Program-made: the position numbers and the translations under genes
Notes under the pieces: model-generated
Databases searched by the model: none
Told to the model about the DNA's origin: nothing
The model's input: only the letters and a program-made list of their open reading frames with translations
In this document: one piece after another, positions 9,701 through 17,269 of the stretch
Layout of the letters: each line of letters begins with the position of its first letter
Position numbering within the stretch: position 1 is the stretch's first letter
Origin: Streptomyces sp. NBC_00078
Lineage (GTDB): Bacteria > Actinomycetota > Actinomycetes > Streptomycetales > Streptomycetaceae
Reading direction: 5' to 3'
DNA: 64,000 nt
Assembly (NCBI RefSeq): GCF_026343335.1
Contig: NZ_JAPELX010000001.1
Coordinates: 6,324,001 to 6,388,000 of the forward strand

Positions 9701-10629
9701 GTGCGCTGCTCGTTCGTCGACTCGGCGCTCGTGAGCGCCTTCTCGGCCGCCGCCGTGGCCTCGGTGACGAGCTTGTCGGCCTCGGCCTGCGCCTTGCGCA
9801 GCGCCTCCTCGGCCTCCGCCATGCGCTGCTCGGCGGTCCGGCTCATCTCCTGCGCCTGGCGGCGGGCGGAGTCCGACTCCGAGACGGTGGAGGTGCGCAA
9901 CTGCTCGGCGTGGTCGGTGGCCTCCTGGGCCTGCGTGGACGCGGCGTTCAGCAGCCGCTCGGCGTCCGTGCGGGCCCTGAGCAGCAGCTGCTCGGCCTCC
10001 GCACGGGCCGCCTCGGCGTCGGCCTCCAGACGCTGCCGGGCCTCGGACGCGACCCGCTCGGCCTCCGCGCGCGCGGCGGCCATGGCCTGCTCGGCCTCGG
10101 CGCGGGACTCCTCCAGGAGCCGGCGGGCCTGGGACTCCGAACGGGCGCGCAGCTGCTCCGCCCATGCCACGTTCTCGTTGACGTGCGACTCGACGGTCTG
10201 CCGGCGCTCCGACAGCTCCTGGTCGAGCTGCTGGCGCCGGGTGACCGCCTCCTGGTGCAGCTCCGCCTGCAGCCGGGCCGCGTTCTCCGCGTGCTCCTGG
10301 AGGATGCGCTGGGTCTGCGCCCGCGCCTGGCTCAGCTCGCGCTCGGCGTCCTGGCGCAGCTGGTCGGCCTGGACCTGCGCGTTGCGCAGCAACTGTTCGG
10401 CCTGGTAGCCGATGTCGCCGCCACTGGCGTCGTAGGAGGGCCGGGACATGATGGTGCGGCGCGCCTCGTGCAGCTTGGCGCGCAGCACCTCGACCTGGTA
10501 GCCGAGGTCCTCGGCGTGCTGGATCGCCTTTTCCCGCTCGGTCTTCAGCCGCTCCATCTCGGCCTCGAACCGAGAGAGGTGGTCGACGTCAGCCGCCGGC
10601 TCTCGCTCCTGGCGTTCGTAGCCCCGCAC
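6745..10629 (-). CDS. scy: Scy, long coiled-coil polarisome scaffold
   Basis: A protein of about 1,294 residues made almost wholly of Ala/Glu/Arg-rich coiled coil (repeats such as AEAERLRAEA and EEAERIRREA), close in size to S. coelicolor Scy (about 1,326 aa). Scy is known to organise tip growth with DivIVA and FilP and to mark new hyphal branches. The N-terminal 60 residues are more mixed, and the C-terminal 25 are Gly/Lys/Ser-rich. The GTG at 10629 (VRGYERQEREP) is preferred; a TTG at 10659 has no usable ribosome binding site. The gene's length and composition create large false reading frames on the other strand. Confidence 0.93.
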   Translation of the reverse strand: MRGYERQEREPAADVDHLSRFEAEMERLKTEREKAIQHAEDLGYQVEVLRAKLHEARRTIMSRPSYDASGGDIGYQAEQLLRNAQVQADQLRQDAERELSQARAQTQRILQEHAENAARLQAELHQEAVTRRQQLDQELSERRQTVESHVNENVAWAEQLRARSESQARRLLEESRAEAEQAMAAARAEAERVASEARQRLEADAEAARAEAEQLLLRARTDAERLLNAASTQAQEATDHAEQLRTSTVSESDSARRQAQEMSRTAEQRMAEAEEALRKAQAEADKLVTEATAAAEKALTSAESTNEQRTRTAKEQVARLVEEATKEAESTRSDAEQAVADARAEAERIVAEASEKARTITAEESATQLSKAAKTAEDVLNKAQEDAQKTTKAAAEEAERIRREAETEADRLRAEAHDIAEQLKGSAKDDTKEYRAKTVELQEEARRLRGEAEQLRADAVAEGEKIRAEARKEAVQQIEEAAKTAEELLAKAKQDADELRQKATTDSEKVRTEAIERATTLRRQAEETLQRTRQEAERHREEVVEQAEGIKADAELAARELHEETERAIEARRAEAAEELTRLQAESEDRLAAAERALTEAREEASRIRREAAEEAERLRAEAAERIRTLQQQAEAEADRLRNEAASDASTSRAEAEAVAIRLRSEAAAEAERLKSEAQDTADRVRAEAQAAAERLGTEASETLAAAQEEAGRRRREAEETLGAARAEADQERERAREQSEELLASARNRVEEAQAEAVRLVEEADRRANEMVSAAEQHAQQVRDSVAGLHEQAQEEITGLRSAAEHAADHTRREAQEESDRVRADAYSERERASEDAGRIRREAREETDAAKSLAERTVSEAIAESERLRSEAAEYAQRVRTEASDAIAEADQAAARTRADARDDANRIRSDAATQADTLITEARSEAERLTTETVADTDRLRSDTVAEAERVRAEAVTKAERLIADATGDAERLRAEAAETVGSAQQHAERVRSESERVKAEAATEAERLVNSAREEADRTLDEARRDANKRRSDVAEQVDTLITETTAEADKLLTEAQQQAHKTTADAEAQADSMVGAARTEADRLVSEATVEGNSRVEKARTDADELLVGARRDATQIRERAEELRERITGEIEALHERARRESAETMKSTGDRCDALIKAAEEQLAKAQAKARELVSEANSEAGKVRIAAVKKAEGLLKEAELKKSALVKEAEELKAEAIREARRTVEEGKRELEILVRRREDINAEISRVQDVLEALESFEAPTAGKDGGVKAGVTVGAPRSGKPSDS

Positions 10630-10775
10630 TGCGCGGTCCCATCCGTCCCCTGGTCGCAAGTCTGGCCATACGAGCTCCGTCCATCCGCCGAACGGGGCCC
10701 CCGGGGAATGGTGTCAGATCAACGGCGGAGCACGGGCTGCTGCCCCGACGCCCGCCCCCCGAAACCCGGTCCCGG

Positions 10776-10955
10776 CGGTCCCGGCGTCAGAGGTGGCGTC
10801 GTCCGCCCTCAGGGCGGGCCGCGCGTCGACCGGCACGTGCGGTCGCAAGGCGCCGGAAGGTCCTCGTGGCGGGGAGCCACCAGGGCCTTTCGGCAGCGCG
10901 GCGAGCGTGCGTGCCAGGCGTCGTACGGCGGGCGCCACCTCTGACGCCAGGACCG
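10776..10955. repeat. long inverted repeat in the scy-mce intergenic region
   Basis: The 10630-11013 interval (384 bases) between scy and mce has no convincing gene. It contains an inverted repeat: 10776-10798 matches the complement of 10933-10955 with one mismatch, and the inner 16 bases (10783-10798 and 10933-10948) match perfectly. The arms are 134 bases apart. It may fold as a long-looped hairpin ending the mce transcript, or be a remnant of a small inserted element. Both readings are inference. Confidence 0.6.
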
Positions 10956-11013
10956 GGTCACCCCCCAAGAAGCGGCGACCGCCCCCAACCCTACCGGCCC
11001 ATATGTACGGGGG

Positions 11014-11454
11014 TCAGTGCTCAGGTGACTCAACAGGCGCCGAAGTGACCAGTTCTGTCAGAACGCCGTGGCAATCCTTGGGGTGCAGGAACGTGATCCG
11101 TGACCCCATGGAACCGCGTCGCGGCTCTTCGTACAGAACGCGTACGCCCTTGTCGCGGATGTCCGCGGCCTCGCTGTCGACATCCGCCGTTCCGAAAGCG
11201 ATGTGGTGGACGCCCTCGCCGTTCTTGTCGAGCCACTTGGCGACGGTCGAGTCCGGACGCGTCGGCTCCAGAAGCTGCAGGTAGGAGGCGCCGCCGTCGG
11301 ACGTGTCGTTGATCTTGAGCATGGCCTCGCGCACGCCCTGCTCCTCGTTGACCTCGGAGTGGAACACCTCGAAGCCGTACGTGGCCCGGTAGAACTCGAC
11401 GGTTTGGTCGAGGTCGAAGCAGGCGATCCCGATGTGGTCGATTCGCGTCAGCAT
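11014..11454 (-). CDS. mce: methylmalonyl-CoA epimerase
   Basis: A 146-residue VOC/glyoxalase-fold protein. It interconverts the 2R and 2S forms of methylmalonyl-CoA, linking propionyl-CoA carboxylase to the B12-dependent mutase and to polyketide extender supply. Metal-binding positions are visible: the His in IDHIGIA (7), the His in GVHHIAF and the Glu in VLTELV. The length is typical. It is divergent from the thiolase gene, with 148 bases between them for both promoters. Its position beside thiolase and meaB supports the assignment. Confidence 0.93.
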   Translation of the reverse strand: MLTRIDHIGIACFDLDQTVEFYRATYGFEVFHSEVNEEQGVREAMLKINDTSDGGASYLQLLEPTRPDSTVAKWLDKNGEGVHHIAFGTADVDSEAADIRDKGVRVLYEEPRRGSMGSRITFLHPKDCHGVLTELVTSAPVESPEH

Positions 11455-11602
11455 GGTGTCAGTGCAGCGCTCCCCCGGTAGTTACGCAACGTGCGCGCGA
11501 TCACACCGACGGCCGGGTGACGGCACGGAGTGCCACTCAGTACATTCGAAGTAAACCCTCGTTCACTCCTCGGCAGTGCAGCCGGTAAGGGGATCGCAGC
11601 TC

Positions 11603-12805
11603 ATGTCTGGATCGAACAGCACGACCTCGGTGATCGTCGCGGGCGCCCGTACGCCCATGGGACGGTTGCTGGGCTCGCTGAAGTCCTTCTCCGGAGCCGA
11701 CCTCGGCGGCTTCGCGATCAAGGCCGCCCTCGACCGTGCGGGGATCGGCGGCGACCAGGTGCAGTACGTCATCATGGGCCAGGTGCTGCAGGCCGGCGCG
11801 GGCCAGATCCCGGCCCGCCAGGCCGCCGTCAAGGCCGGCATCCCGATGAGCGTCCCGGCACTCACCGTCAACAAGGTGTGTCTGTCCGGCCTCGACGCCA
11901 TCGCGCTCGCCGACCAGCTGATCCGCGCCGGCGAGTTCGACGTGATCGTCGCGGGCGGCCAGGAGTCCATGACCAACGCGCCCCACCTGCTGCCGAAGTC
12001 CCGCGAGGGCTTCAAGTACGGGGCGATCGAGATGCTCGACGCCATGGCGTACGACGGCCTGACCGACGCCTTCGAGAACATCGCCATGGGCGAGTCGACG
12101 GAGAAGCACAACACCCGTCTCGGGATCGCCCGCCCCGAGCAGGACGAGATCGCCGCGCTGTCCCACCAGCGCGCCGCCGCCGCCCAGAAGAACGGCATCT
12201 TCGAGGCCGAGATCACCCCGGTCGAGATCCCGCAGCGCAAGGGCGAGCCGGTCCTCTTCAGCAAGGACGAGGGCATCCGCGGCGACACAACCGCGGAGTC
12301 CCTGGGCAAGCTGCGCCCGGCGTTCACCCGGGACGGCACGATCACCGCCGGCTCCGCCTCGCAGATCTCGGACGGTGCGGCGGCCGTGGTCGTGATGAGC
12401 AAGGCCAAGGCGCTGGAGCTGGGCGTGGACTGGATTGCGGAGATCGGCGCGCACGGCAATGTGGCGGGTCCGGACAACTCCCTGCAGTCCCAGCCGTCCA
12501 ACGCGATCGCGCACGCCCTGAAGAAGGAGGGCCTGGAGGTCGAGGACCTGGACCTCGTCGAGATCAACGAGGCCTTCGCGGCCGTGGCCGTGCAGTCAAT
12601 GAAGGACCTCGGGATTTCCACGGAAAAGGTGAATGTCAACGGCGGCGCGATCGCCCTGGGCCACCCGATCGGCATGTCCGGCGCCCGGCTCGTCCTGCAC
12701 CTGGCGCTGGAGCTCAAGCGCCGGGGCGGCGGCGTGGGCGCGGCCGCGCTGTGCGGCGGCGGCGGTCAGGGTGACGCGCTGATCGTGCGGGTACCCAAGG
12801 CCTGA
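11603..12805 (+). CDS. acetyl-CoA C-acetyltransferase (thiolase)
   Basis: A 400-residue thiolase. The nucleophilic Cys is in NKVCLSG (about residue 94), EINEAFA and GHPIGMSGAR supply the catalytic His region, and CGGGGQGDA holds the second Cys. It condenses or cleaves acetoacetyl-CoA and so links acetyl-CoA with short-chain acyl-CoA pools. The ATG at 11603 follows AAGGGGA; an upstream in-frame ATG at 11576 lacks a ribosome binding site. It is followed 35 bases later by meaB in the same direction, so an operon is likely. Confidence 0.92.
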   Translation: MSGSNSTTSVIVAGARTPMGRLLGSLKSFSGADLGGFAIKAALDRAGIGGDQVQYVIMGQVLQAGAGQIPARQAAVKAGIPMSVPALTVNKVCLSGLDAIALADQLIRAGEFDVIVAGGQESMTNAPHLLPKSREGFKYGAIEMLDAMAYDGLTDAFENIAMGESTEKHNTRLGIARPEQDEIAALSHQRAAAAQKNGIFEAEITPVEIPQRKGEPVLFSKDEGIRGDTTAESLGKLRPAFTRDGTITAGSASQISDGAAAVVVMSKAKALELGVDWIAEIGAHGNVAGPDNSLQSQPSNAIAHALKKEGLEVEDLDLVEINEAFAAVAVQSMKDLGISTEKVNVNGGAIALGHPIGMSGARLVLHLALELKRRGGGVGAAALCGGGGQGDALIVRVPKA

Positions 12806-12840
12806 ACCCGTCGCCGGGCAACTCTCTGAACGGAGCTGTG

Positions 12841-13797
12841 ATGCAGGACGTCTCCACCCTGGTGGCCCAGGCCAGGGAAGGCCGGCCGCGGGCCGTGGCC
12901 CGGCTGATCTCGCTGGTCGAGGGGGCGTCCCCGCAGCTCAGGGAGGTCATGGAGGCGCTTGCTCCGCTCACGGGGAACGCGTACGTGGTCGGCCTGACCG
13001 GTTCCCCGGGAGTCGGCAAGTCCACGTCTACCTCCGCGCTCGTGACGGCGTACCGCAAGCAGGGCAGACGGGTCGGCGTCCTGGCCGTCGACCCGTCGTC
13101 GCCCTTCTCGGGCGGCGCCCTCCTCGGCGACCGCGTCCGCATGTCGGACCACGCCTCGGACCCCGGCGTCTACATCCGTTCCATGGCGACCCGCGGTCAC
13201 CTGGGCGGCCTCGCCTGGGCGGCCCCGCAGGCGATCCGCGTGCTGGACGCCGCGGGCTGCGACGTGATCCTGGTCGAGACGGTGGGCGTGGGCCAGTCGG
13301 AGGTCGAAATCGCCTCCCAGGCGGACACGAGCGTGGTGCTGCTGGCCCCGGGCATGGGTGACGGCATTCAGGCGGCGAAGGCCGGAATCCTCGAGATCGG
13401 CGACGTCTACGTCGTCAACAAGGCGGACCGGGACGGCGCGGACGCCACCGCCCGCGAGCTGAACCACATGCTGGGCCTGGGCGAGTCCCGTGGCCCCGGT
13501 GACTGGCGCCCGCCGATCGTCAAGACGGTCGCCGCGCGCGCCGAGGGCGTCGACGAGGTCGTCGAGGCACTGGAGAAGCACCGCGCATGGATGGAGGAGC
13601 GGGGGGTGCTGGCGCAACGCCGCCTCGCCCGTGCGTCGCGCGAGGTGGAGACCATCGCGGTGACGGCCCTGCGTGCCCGCATCGGCGACCTCCACGGAGA
13701 TCGCCGGCTGAGTGTGCTGGCGCAGCGGATCGTCGGCGGGGAGCTGGATCCGTACGGTGCCGCGGACGAGCTGGTGGCGGGGCTGACGGAGGGCTGA
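12841..13797 (+). CDS. meaB: MeaB-type G-protein chaperone of methylmalonyl-CoA mutase
   Basis: A 318-residue GTPase with the P-loop GLTGSPGVGKST near residues 53-64, DVILVETVGVGQSE (switch region) and VNKADRDG (guanine specificity). MeaB/ArgK proteins load and protect adenosylcobalamin in acyl-CoA mutases. The ATG at 12841 is preferred over the GTG at 12838 because GGAG sits five bases upstream. It clusters with mce and thiolase here and with icmA about 8 kb downstream, so IcmA or a mutase elsewhere is its likely client. Confidence 0.92.
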   Translation: MQDVSTLVAQAREGRPRAVARLISLVEGASPQLREVMEALAPLTGNAYVVGLTGSPGVGKSTSTSALVTAYRKQGRRVGVLAVDPSSPFSGGALLGDRVRMSDHASDPGVYIRSMATRGHLGGLAWAAPQAIRVLDAAGCDVILVETVGVGQSEVEIASQADTSVVLLAPGMGDGIQAAKAGILEIGDVYVVNKADRDGADATARELNHMLGLGESRGPGDWRPPIVKTVAARAEGVDEVVEALEKHRAWMEERGVLAQRRLARASREVETIAVTALRARIGDLHGDRRLSVLAQRIVGGELDPYGAADELVAGLTEG

Positions 13798-13821
13798 GAC
13801 GGGCCTTCCCGCGGGCCCGTC
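13798..13821 (+). terminator. terminator downstream of meaB
   Basis: An 8-base perfect stem (GACGGGCC with GGCCCGTC) and an 8-base loop, starting at the base after the meaB stop codon. Confidence 0.6.
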
Positions 13822-13974
13822 GCCAACTCCCCACCCCCGCTGCTACGTTGGCGCACATGTACCTCCTCCTGGCATAGGGCACGCACGGGCCCGCGCACGG
13901 TGAGCGGCGACCGGCCGCACACCCGGCGCGGCGATCAGGCGTCCCCTGTCCCGCCTCTGAGTCGAGGAACTCCC

Positions 13975-15204
13975 GTGTCTTCCATACCGGCCGGACGGCC
14001 GTCGTACGCCGCCGTCCTCCGTATCCCGCATGCCCGCCGCACCTTCGCCGCCGCCCTGCTCGGCAGGCTGTCCTACGGCGTCGTCCCGCTGTCCGTGATG
14101 CTCGCCGTGACCCGGGCCACCGGGTCCTACGCGGTGGCGGGCACCGTCATGGCGCTGTTCGGCGGCACCAGCGTCTTCCTGTCGCCCGCGAGGGCGGCCC
14201 TGACCGACCGGCACGGCCCGCGCCGCGCGCTCGTCCCGATGGTTGTCGCCTACGCCGCTCTGCTCGGGCTGCTGACGGTGCTCCTCGGGCGTCCGGGCGC
14301 CGCCTCGCCGCCGGCTCTCGGGGCGGTGACCGCGGCGGCGGGCGCCTGCACTCCGCCGCTGGGCCCGACCATGCGCGCCGTCTGGGGCCGACTGGCCCCG
14401 GACCGTGATCTGTTGCAGCGTGCCTACGGCCTCGACGGCGTCGCCGAGGAACTGCTCTTCGTCTCGGGGCCGTTGCTGGTCGGCGTCCTCGTGGGCTTCG
14501 CTCCGCCGACGGCCGGGATCGTCCTCGGCACGGCGCTGGTCGTCGTCGGGACCGGCGGGTTCGTGTCGTCGCCGGCGGTACGCGTCATGCGGTCACAGAA
14601 CGGGCCGGCGCGGCACCGGTCCGACGGGCGGCCGGTGCTGTTCGGGCTGCGCCGGCCCGTGACCGCCGCCGCGGCCGTCGGGTTCGCGCTCGGCGCGGTC
14701 GATCTGCTGGTCGTCGCGTTCACCGGAGGGCACGGGTACGGCGGTGACAGCGTGGCCTGGGTACTGGCCGCCCTGTCCGCCGGAAGCGCCGTCGGCGGAC
14801 TGCTCAACGGGGCGGTGACCTGGCGGGCCCCGGCCGGGAGGCGGCTGCCCCTGCTGACCGCCGGGCTGGGACTCGCGCTCCTGGGCGCCGCCCTGGTTCC
14901 GGACCTCGTCACGCTCGCCCTGGCCGCCACGGTCGCCGGGTTCTTCGTCTCGCCGGCGATCACCACGGCCTACCTCATCGCCGACGAGTCCGCCGCACCG
15001 GACACCCGCGTCCGCGCCGGCGCCTGGGTCAACACGGCCGTCAACGCGGGCGGCACGGCCGGAACCTCAGCGGCCGGCGTGCTGGCCGGGACCTTGCCGA
15101 CGGGCTGGTGTTTCGCGACGACAGGCGGCGTCGTACTGCTGACGACGGTGACGGCGCTGACGACGGTGACGGTCGCCGGACCGGGCCGGGCCGGAGCAGC
15201 CTGA
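13975..15204 (+). CDS. MFS-type transporter
   Basis: A 409-residue membrane protein with about 12 hydrophobic segments and the MFS loop DRHGPRRALVP between segments 2 and 3. It is probably a small-molecule exporter of the plasma membrane. The GTG at 13975 is preferred (GAGGAA at 13964-13969); an upstream in-frame start at 13900 would add a non-membrane leader. It converges with the MarR gene at 15617 over a 412-base gap. Substrate unknown. Confidence 0.85.
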   Translation: MSSIPAGRPSYAAVLRIPHARRTFAAALLGRLSYGVVPLSVMLAVTRATGSYAVAGTVMALFGGTSVFLSPARAALTDRHGPRRALVPMVVAYAALLGLLTVLLGRPGAASPPALGAVTAAAGACTPPLGPTMRAVWGRLAPDRDLLQRAYGLDGVAEELLFVSGPLLVGVLVGFAPPTAGIVLGTALVVVGTGGFVSSPAVRVMRSQNGPARHRSDGRPVLFGLRRPVTAAAAVGFALGAVDLLVVAFTGGHGYGGDSVAWVLAALSAGSAVGGLLNGAVTWRAPAGRRLPLLTAGLGLALLGAALVPDLVTLALAATVAGFFVSPAITTAYLIADESAAPDTRVRAGAWVNTAVNAGGTAGTSAAGVLAGTLPTGWCFATTGGVVLLTTVTALTTVTVAGPGRAGAA

Positions 15205-15552
15205 CGTGCCCGCAGGCTCCCGCGTGTTGCCCGAGGCGACGCCGTCGGGCCGTGCACGAGGCCGCACGGCGGTACTGGACGCGTCCGCAGGCAGGGCGGT
15301 ACGGATCTCGGCGGGTGTGGTGGACAGCCGGTGTGGCACAGCGGCGCCGGCCAAAGGCTGGCCACCGTCGCACACGAGGCATGCCGGCTGCGCGGGGGCG
15401 CCGGCCGCCGTCGCATCCGGGCGTTGGCGCACACGCGCCCCCGGCTGTCCGCCGGCCGTTCCAGGTCCGGCAGCCGGCGTTGGTGCGATCGGCTGACGTG
15501 CGGCGGGCGGGCCGGCGCCGCCGCATGACGGCGTCGCGTGGCGGGCGGAGAG
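15205..15552. other. non-coding convergent gap
   Basis: Between the MFS gene and the MarR gene. Open frames here on both strands are Arg/Pro/Gly-rich, lack ribosome binding sites and resemble no family, so I call no gene. The only structure I support is the hairpin beginning at 15553. Confidence 0.6.
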
Positions 15553-15595
15553 CGGGCCGTGCGGCCCCCGGGAGTCCCAGGTGCCGCACGGCCCG
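15553..15595 (-). terminator. terminator downstream of the marR-type gene
   Basis: A perfect 13-base stem, CGGGCCGTGCGGC and its complement, with a 17-base loop, ending 21 bases past the MarR stop codon. It may also stop the convergent MFS transcript. Confidence 0.75.
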
Positions 15596-15616
15596 GTGAG
15601 TCCTGGCGGGCGGACC

Positions 15617-16096
15617 CTAGGGCCGACGCCCCCGCTGCCCGCGGAGGTGTTGCGCGATGGGCTTCAGGGCCTTGTCGAGTTCCGCCATGGCCTCGGGGGA
15701 CAGCAGATCGATGAAGTGCCGGCGCACGGACCCCACATGGTGCGGCGCGACCTTCTGCATCGTATCCAGGCCGTGCTCGGTGAGGACCGCGTAGAGCCCG
15801 CGGCGGTCGGACTCGCAGTTCTCACGGCGGACCAGGTTCGCGTTCTCCATCCGGGTGATCTGGTGGGAGAGGCGGCTCTTGGACTGGAGGGTGGCGGATG
15901 CGAGATCGCTCATGCGCATCCGTACGTCCTCCGACTCGGAGAGGTTCACCAGGATCTCGTAGTCGTTCATCGTCAGGCCGAACGGCTGCAGGTCCCTCTC
16001 GAGCTGGTACGTCAACAGCCTGTTGACCTCCAGGTGGGTGCGCCAGGCGCACTGCTCCGCATCGGTCAGCCAGCGGGTGGCCGTCTCGGTCTCCAT
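15617..16096 (-). CDS. MarR-family transcriptional regulator
   Basis: A 159-residue winged-helix protein. The recognition region is MSDLASATLQSKSRLSHQITRME (about 62-84) and the wing is ESDRRGLYAVLTEHG. No good ribosome binding site precedes the ATG at 16096. TAGACT about six bases upstream could be a -10 box, which would give a leaderless transcript. The AT-richer stretch at 16097-16130 stands out from its surroundings and is the likely autoregulatory site. Targets are unknown. Confidence 0.88.
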   Translation of the reverse strand: METETATRWLTDAEQCAWRTHLEVNRLLTYQLERDLQPFGLTMNDYEILVNLSESEDVRMRMSDLASATLQSKSRLSHQITRMENANLVRRENCESDRRGLYAVLTEHGLDTMQKVAPHHVGSVRRHFIDLLSPEAMAELDKALKPIAQHLRGQRGRRP

Positions 16097-16191
16097 GAAT
16101 CAAGTCTACCTAAAATGTTGAAAGGCGAACTAGTGAGGGTGGTGTGACGGTGGCGTGCACACGTTCGACGTCACACTCCGCAGACTACCGC

Positions 16192-16992
16192 TCACAGCCC
16201 GAAGCGACGTTGGAGGTCCCCCAGCTGTCCGGGAAGGCGCGGTGCGCCGGCTTGCTGTGAAGGGCCTGTGTGCGCCCCGCCGCCACCGGGTACGCCGGCC
16301 TGCTGGGGAACCGCTCCGACGGCCTGCTCGGCCATAGGGGTCTCCGACGACTGGAGCAGGACCGTGCCGGCCCCGATGAACTCGAACTGGTGCTCCTCCC
16401 CGGAGGCCCCGCCGAGGCCCGTCATCGCACGTAGACCCCCCATGACGCCCGTCAGGTAGCCGTGGTCGTAGTGGTGGCACGGCGAGGGGCAGTCGGCCCA
16501 GCCGACGAGTGCCTGCGGGTCCACCCGGATCGGCGGTTCGATGAACACCACCGGACCGTTAGATGCAGCCACGAACTTTCCGGTTCCGATCAGGGTCAGA
16601 AAACCCGGCACGATTGATTGCTTGAGAGCGAGACTTGGCTGAAAAGCGAGCAGGTTGCCCGAGCGAATGGTCAGGTTGCCGTCTTCAAGGTCGTACGAAT
16701 TCACGTCGAAGGCCCGGTCGGCGAGGAGCATCTTGCCCGAGCCCTCCGCCACGACCCAGTCGCTCGCGTGCAGTGGCGAATGAAAGGACGTACGGACAAG
16801 TCGGTCGAGTCGGCCGTGTCCGATGCCGTTGAACTCCATCGAGCCGTAGTAGGCGATCATCTTCCCCTTCTGCAGGAACCACCGGCTCCCCTTGAGCTCG
16901 ACGCAGAAGGTGTACTTGTTCACGTTGTCGTCGACCGGCAGGGTCATGGGTTCGTAGACCGTGGGGCCGTCGGCGGCTCCGTAAGTGTTCAC
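16192..16992 (-). CDS. AIM24-family protein (TrpB-fold envelope/unknown), distal member of the set
   Basis: A 266-residue protein of the AIM24/DUF124 beta-rich family. It shares the pattern of its neighbours: a segment around GKMIAYYGSMEF, GFLTLIGTGKFVAASNGPVV near the middle and IRVDPQALVGW near residue 165. A Gly/Gln/Pro/Ala-rich C-terminal tail of about 45 residues is unique to this copy. The GTG at 16992 is fixed by AGGAGG four bases upstream. No enzymatic function is established for bacterial members. It is now separated from its sister genes by the TnpB cassette. Confidence 0.8.
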   Translation of the reverse strand: MNTYGAADGPTVYEPMTLPVDDNVNKYTFCVELKGSRWFLQKGKMIAYYGSMEFNGIGHGRLDRLVRTSFHSPLHASDWVVAEGSGKMLLADRAFDVNSYDLEDGNLTIRSGNLLAFQPSLALKQSIVPGFLTLIGTGKFVAASNGPVVFIEPPIRVDPQALVGWADCPSPCHHYDHGYLTGVMGGLRAMTGLGGASGEEHQFEFIGAGTVLLQSSETPMAEQAVGAVPQQAGVPGGGGAHTGPSQQAGAPRLPGQLGDLQRRFGL

Positions 16993-17076
16993 CTTGCCTC
17001 CTGGGCCCAACGTTCGAAGCGGAGCGGCATTCGGTCTCCCGTGCGGCGAGGTCGGGGGAGCTGGATCGCGGTCGAG

Positions 17077-17229
17077 TCATTCGGTGTCCGATGGGGCGAG
17101 GTCCCGCCCAGCCTCCAGGCGGTACACGATTTCGGAGTTGAGAGACCTGCGGGCGGACTTGGCCTGGGTCGCCAGCCATGCATGGAGGTCGGCAGGGAGT
17201 CTGAGTGTGATGCGTACTTCATCATCCAT
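17077..17229 (-). CDS. Arc/CopG-like ribbon-helix-helix DNA-binding protein
   Basis: A 50-residue protein. Residues 4-11 (EVRITLRL) form the expected DNA-contacting beta strand, followed by LPADLHAWLATQAKSA (helix A) and SLNSEIVYRLEA (helix B), a classical RHH plan as in Arc, Mnt and antitoxins. The ATG at 17229 follows GGAAGG. It is divergent from tnpB, with only 29 bases between start codons. No toxin gene is adjacent, so a repressor of the TnpB cassette is a better guess than an antitoxin. The gene is short but the fold pattern is clear. Confidence 0.75.
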   Translation of the reverse strand: MDDEVRITLRLPADLHAWLATQAKSARRSLNSEIVYRLEAGRDLAPSDTE

Positions 17230-17252
17230 GCCTTCCAGCGTAGTGGTAAAGT

Positions 17253-17269
17253 GGTGTCATGACGACACC
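17253..17269. promoter_or_regulatory. palindrome over the tnpB start, candidate RHH operator
   Basis: GGTGTC-ATGAC-GACACC is a perfect 6-base inverted repeat whose centre is the tnpB start codon. It lies 24 bases from the RHH start codon. A dimeric RHH protein bound here would block tnpB expression. This is inferred from position and symmetry. Confidence 0.45.

Noticed and set aside
6622..10944. A 1,440-residue Leu/Gly/Arg-rich open frame on the plus strand
   Set aside because: It is the antisense shadow of scy. Repetitive Ala/Glu/Arg codons keep the opposite strand open. It has no ribosome binding site and no family.
10714..11048. Short frames in the scy-mce gap
   Set aside because: Composition is non-coding and no start signal exists; the inverted repeat is the only supported structure.
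15205..15616. Several open frames in the MFS-MarR gap
   Set aside because: Arg/Pro/Gly-rich translations, no ribosome binding sites, conflicting frames on both strands and no domain pattern.
17077..17229. The RHH gene as antitoxin of a toxin-antitoxin pair
   Set aside because: No toxin-like ORF lies upstream or downstream; its only partner is divergent tnpB.
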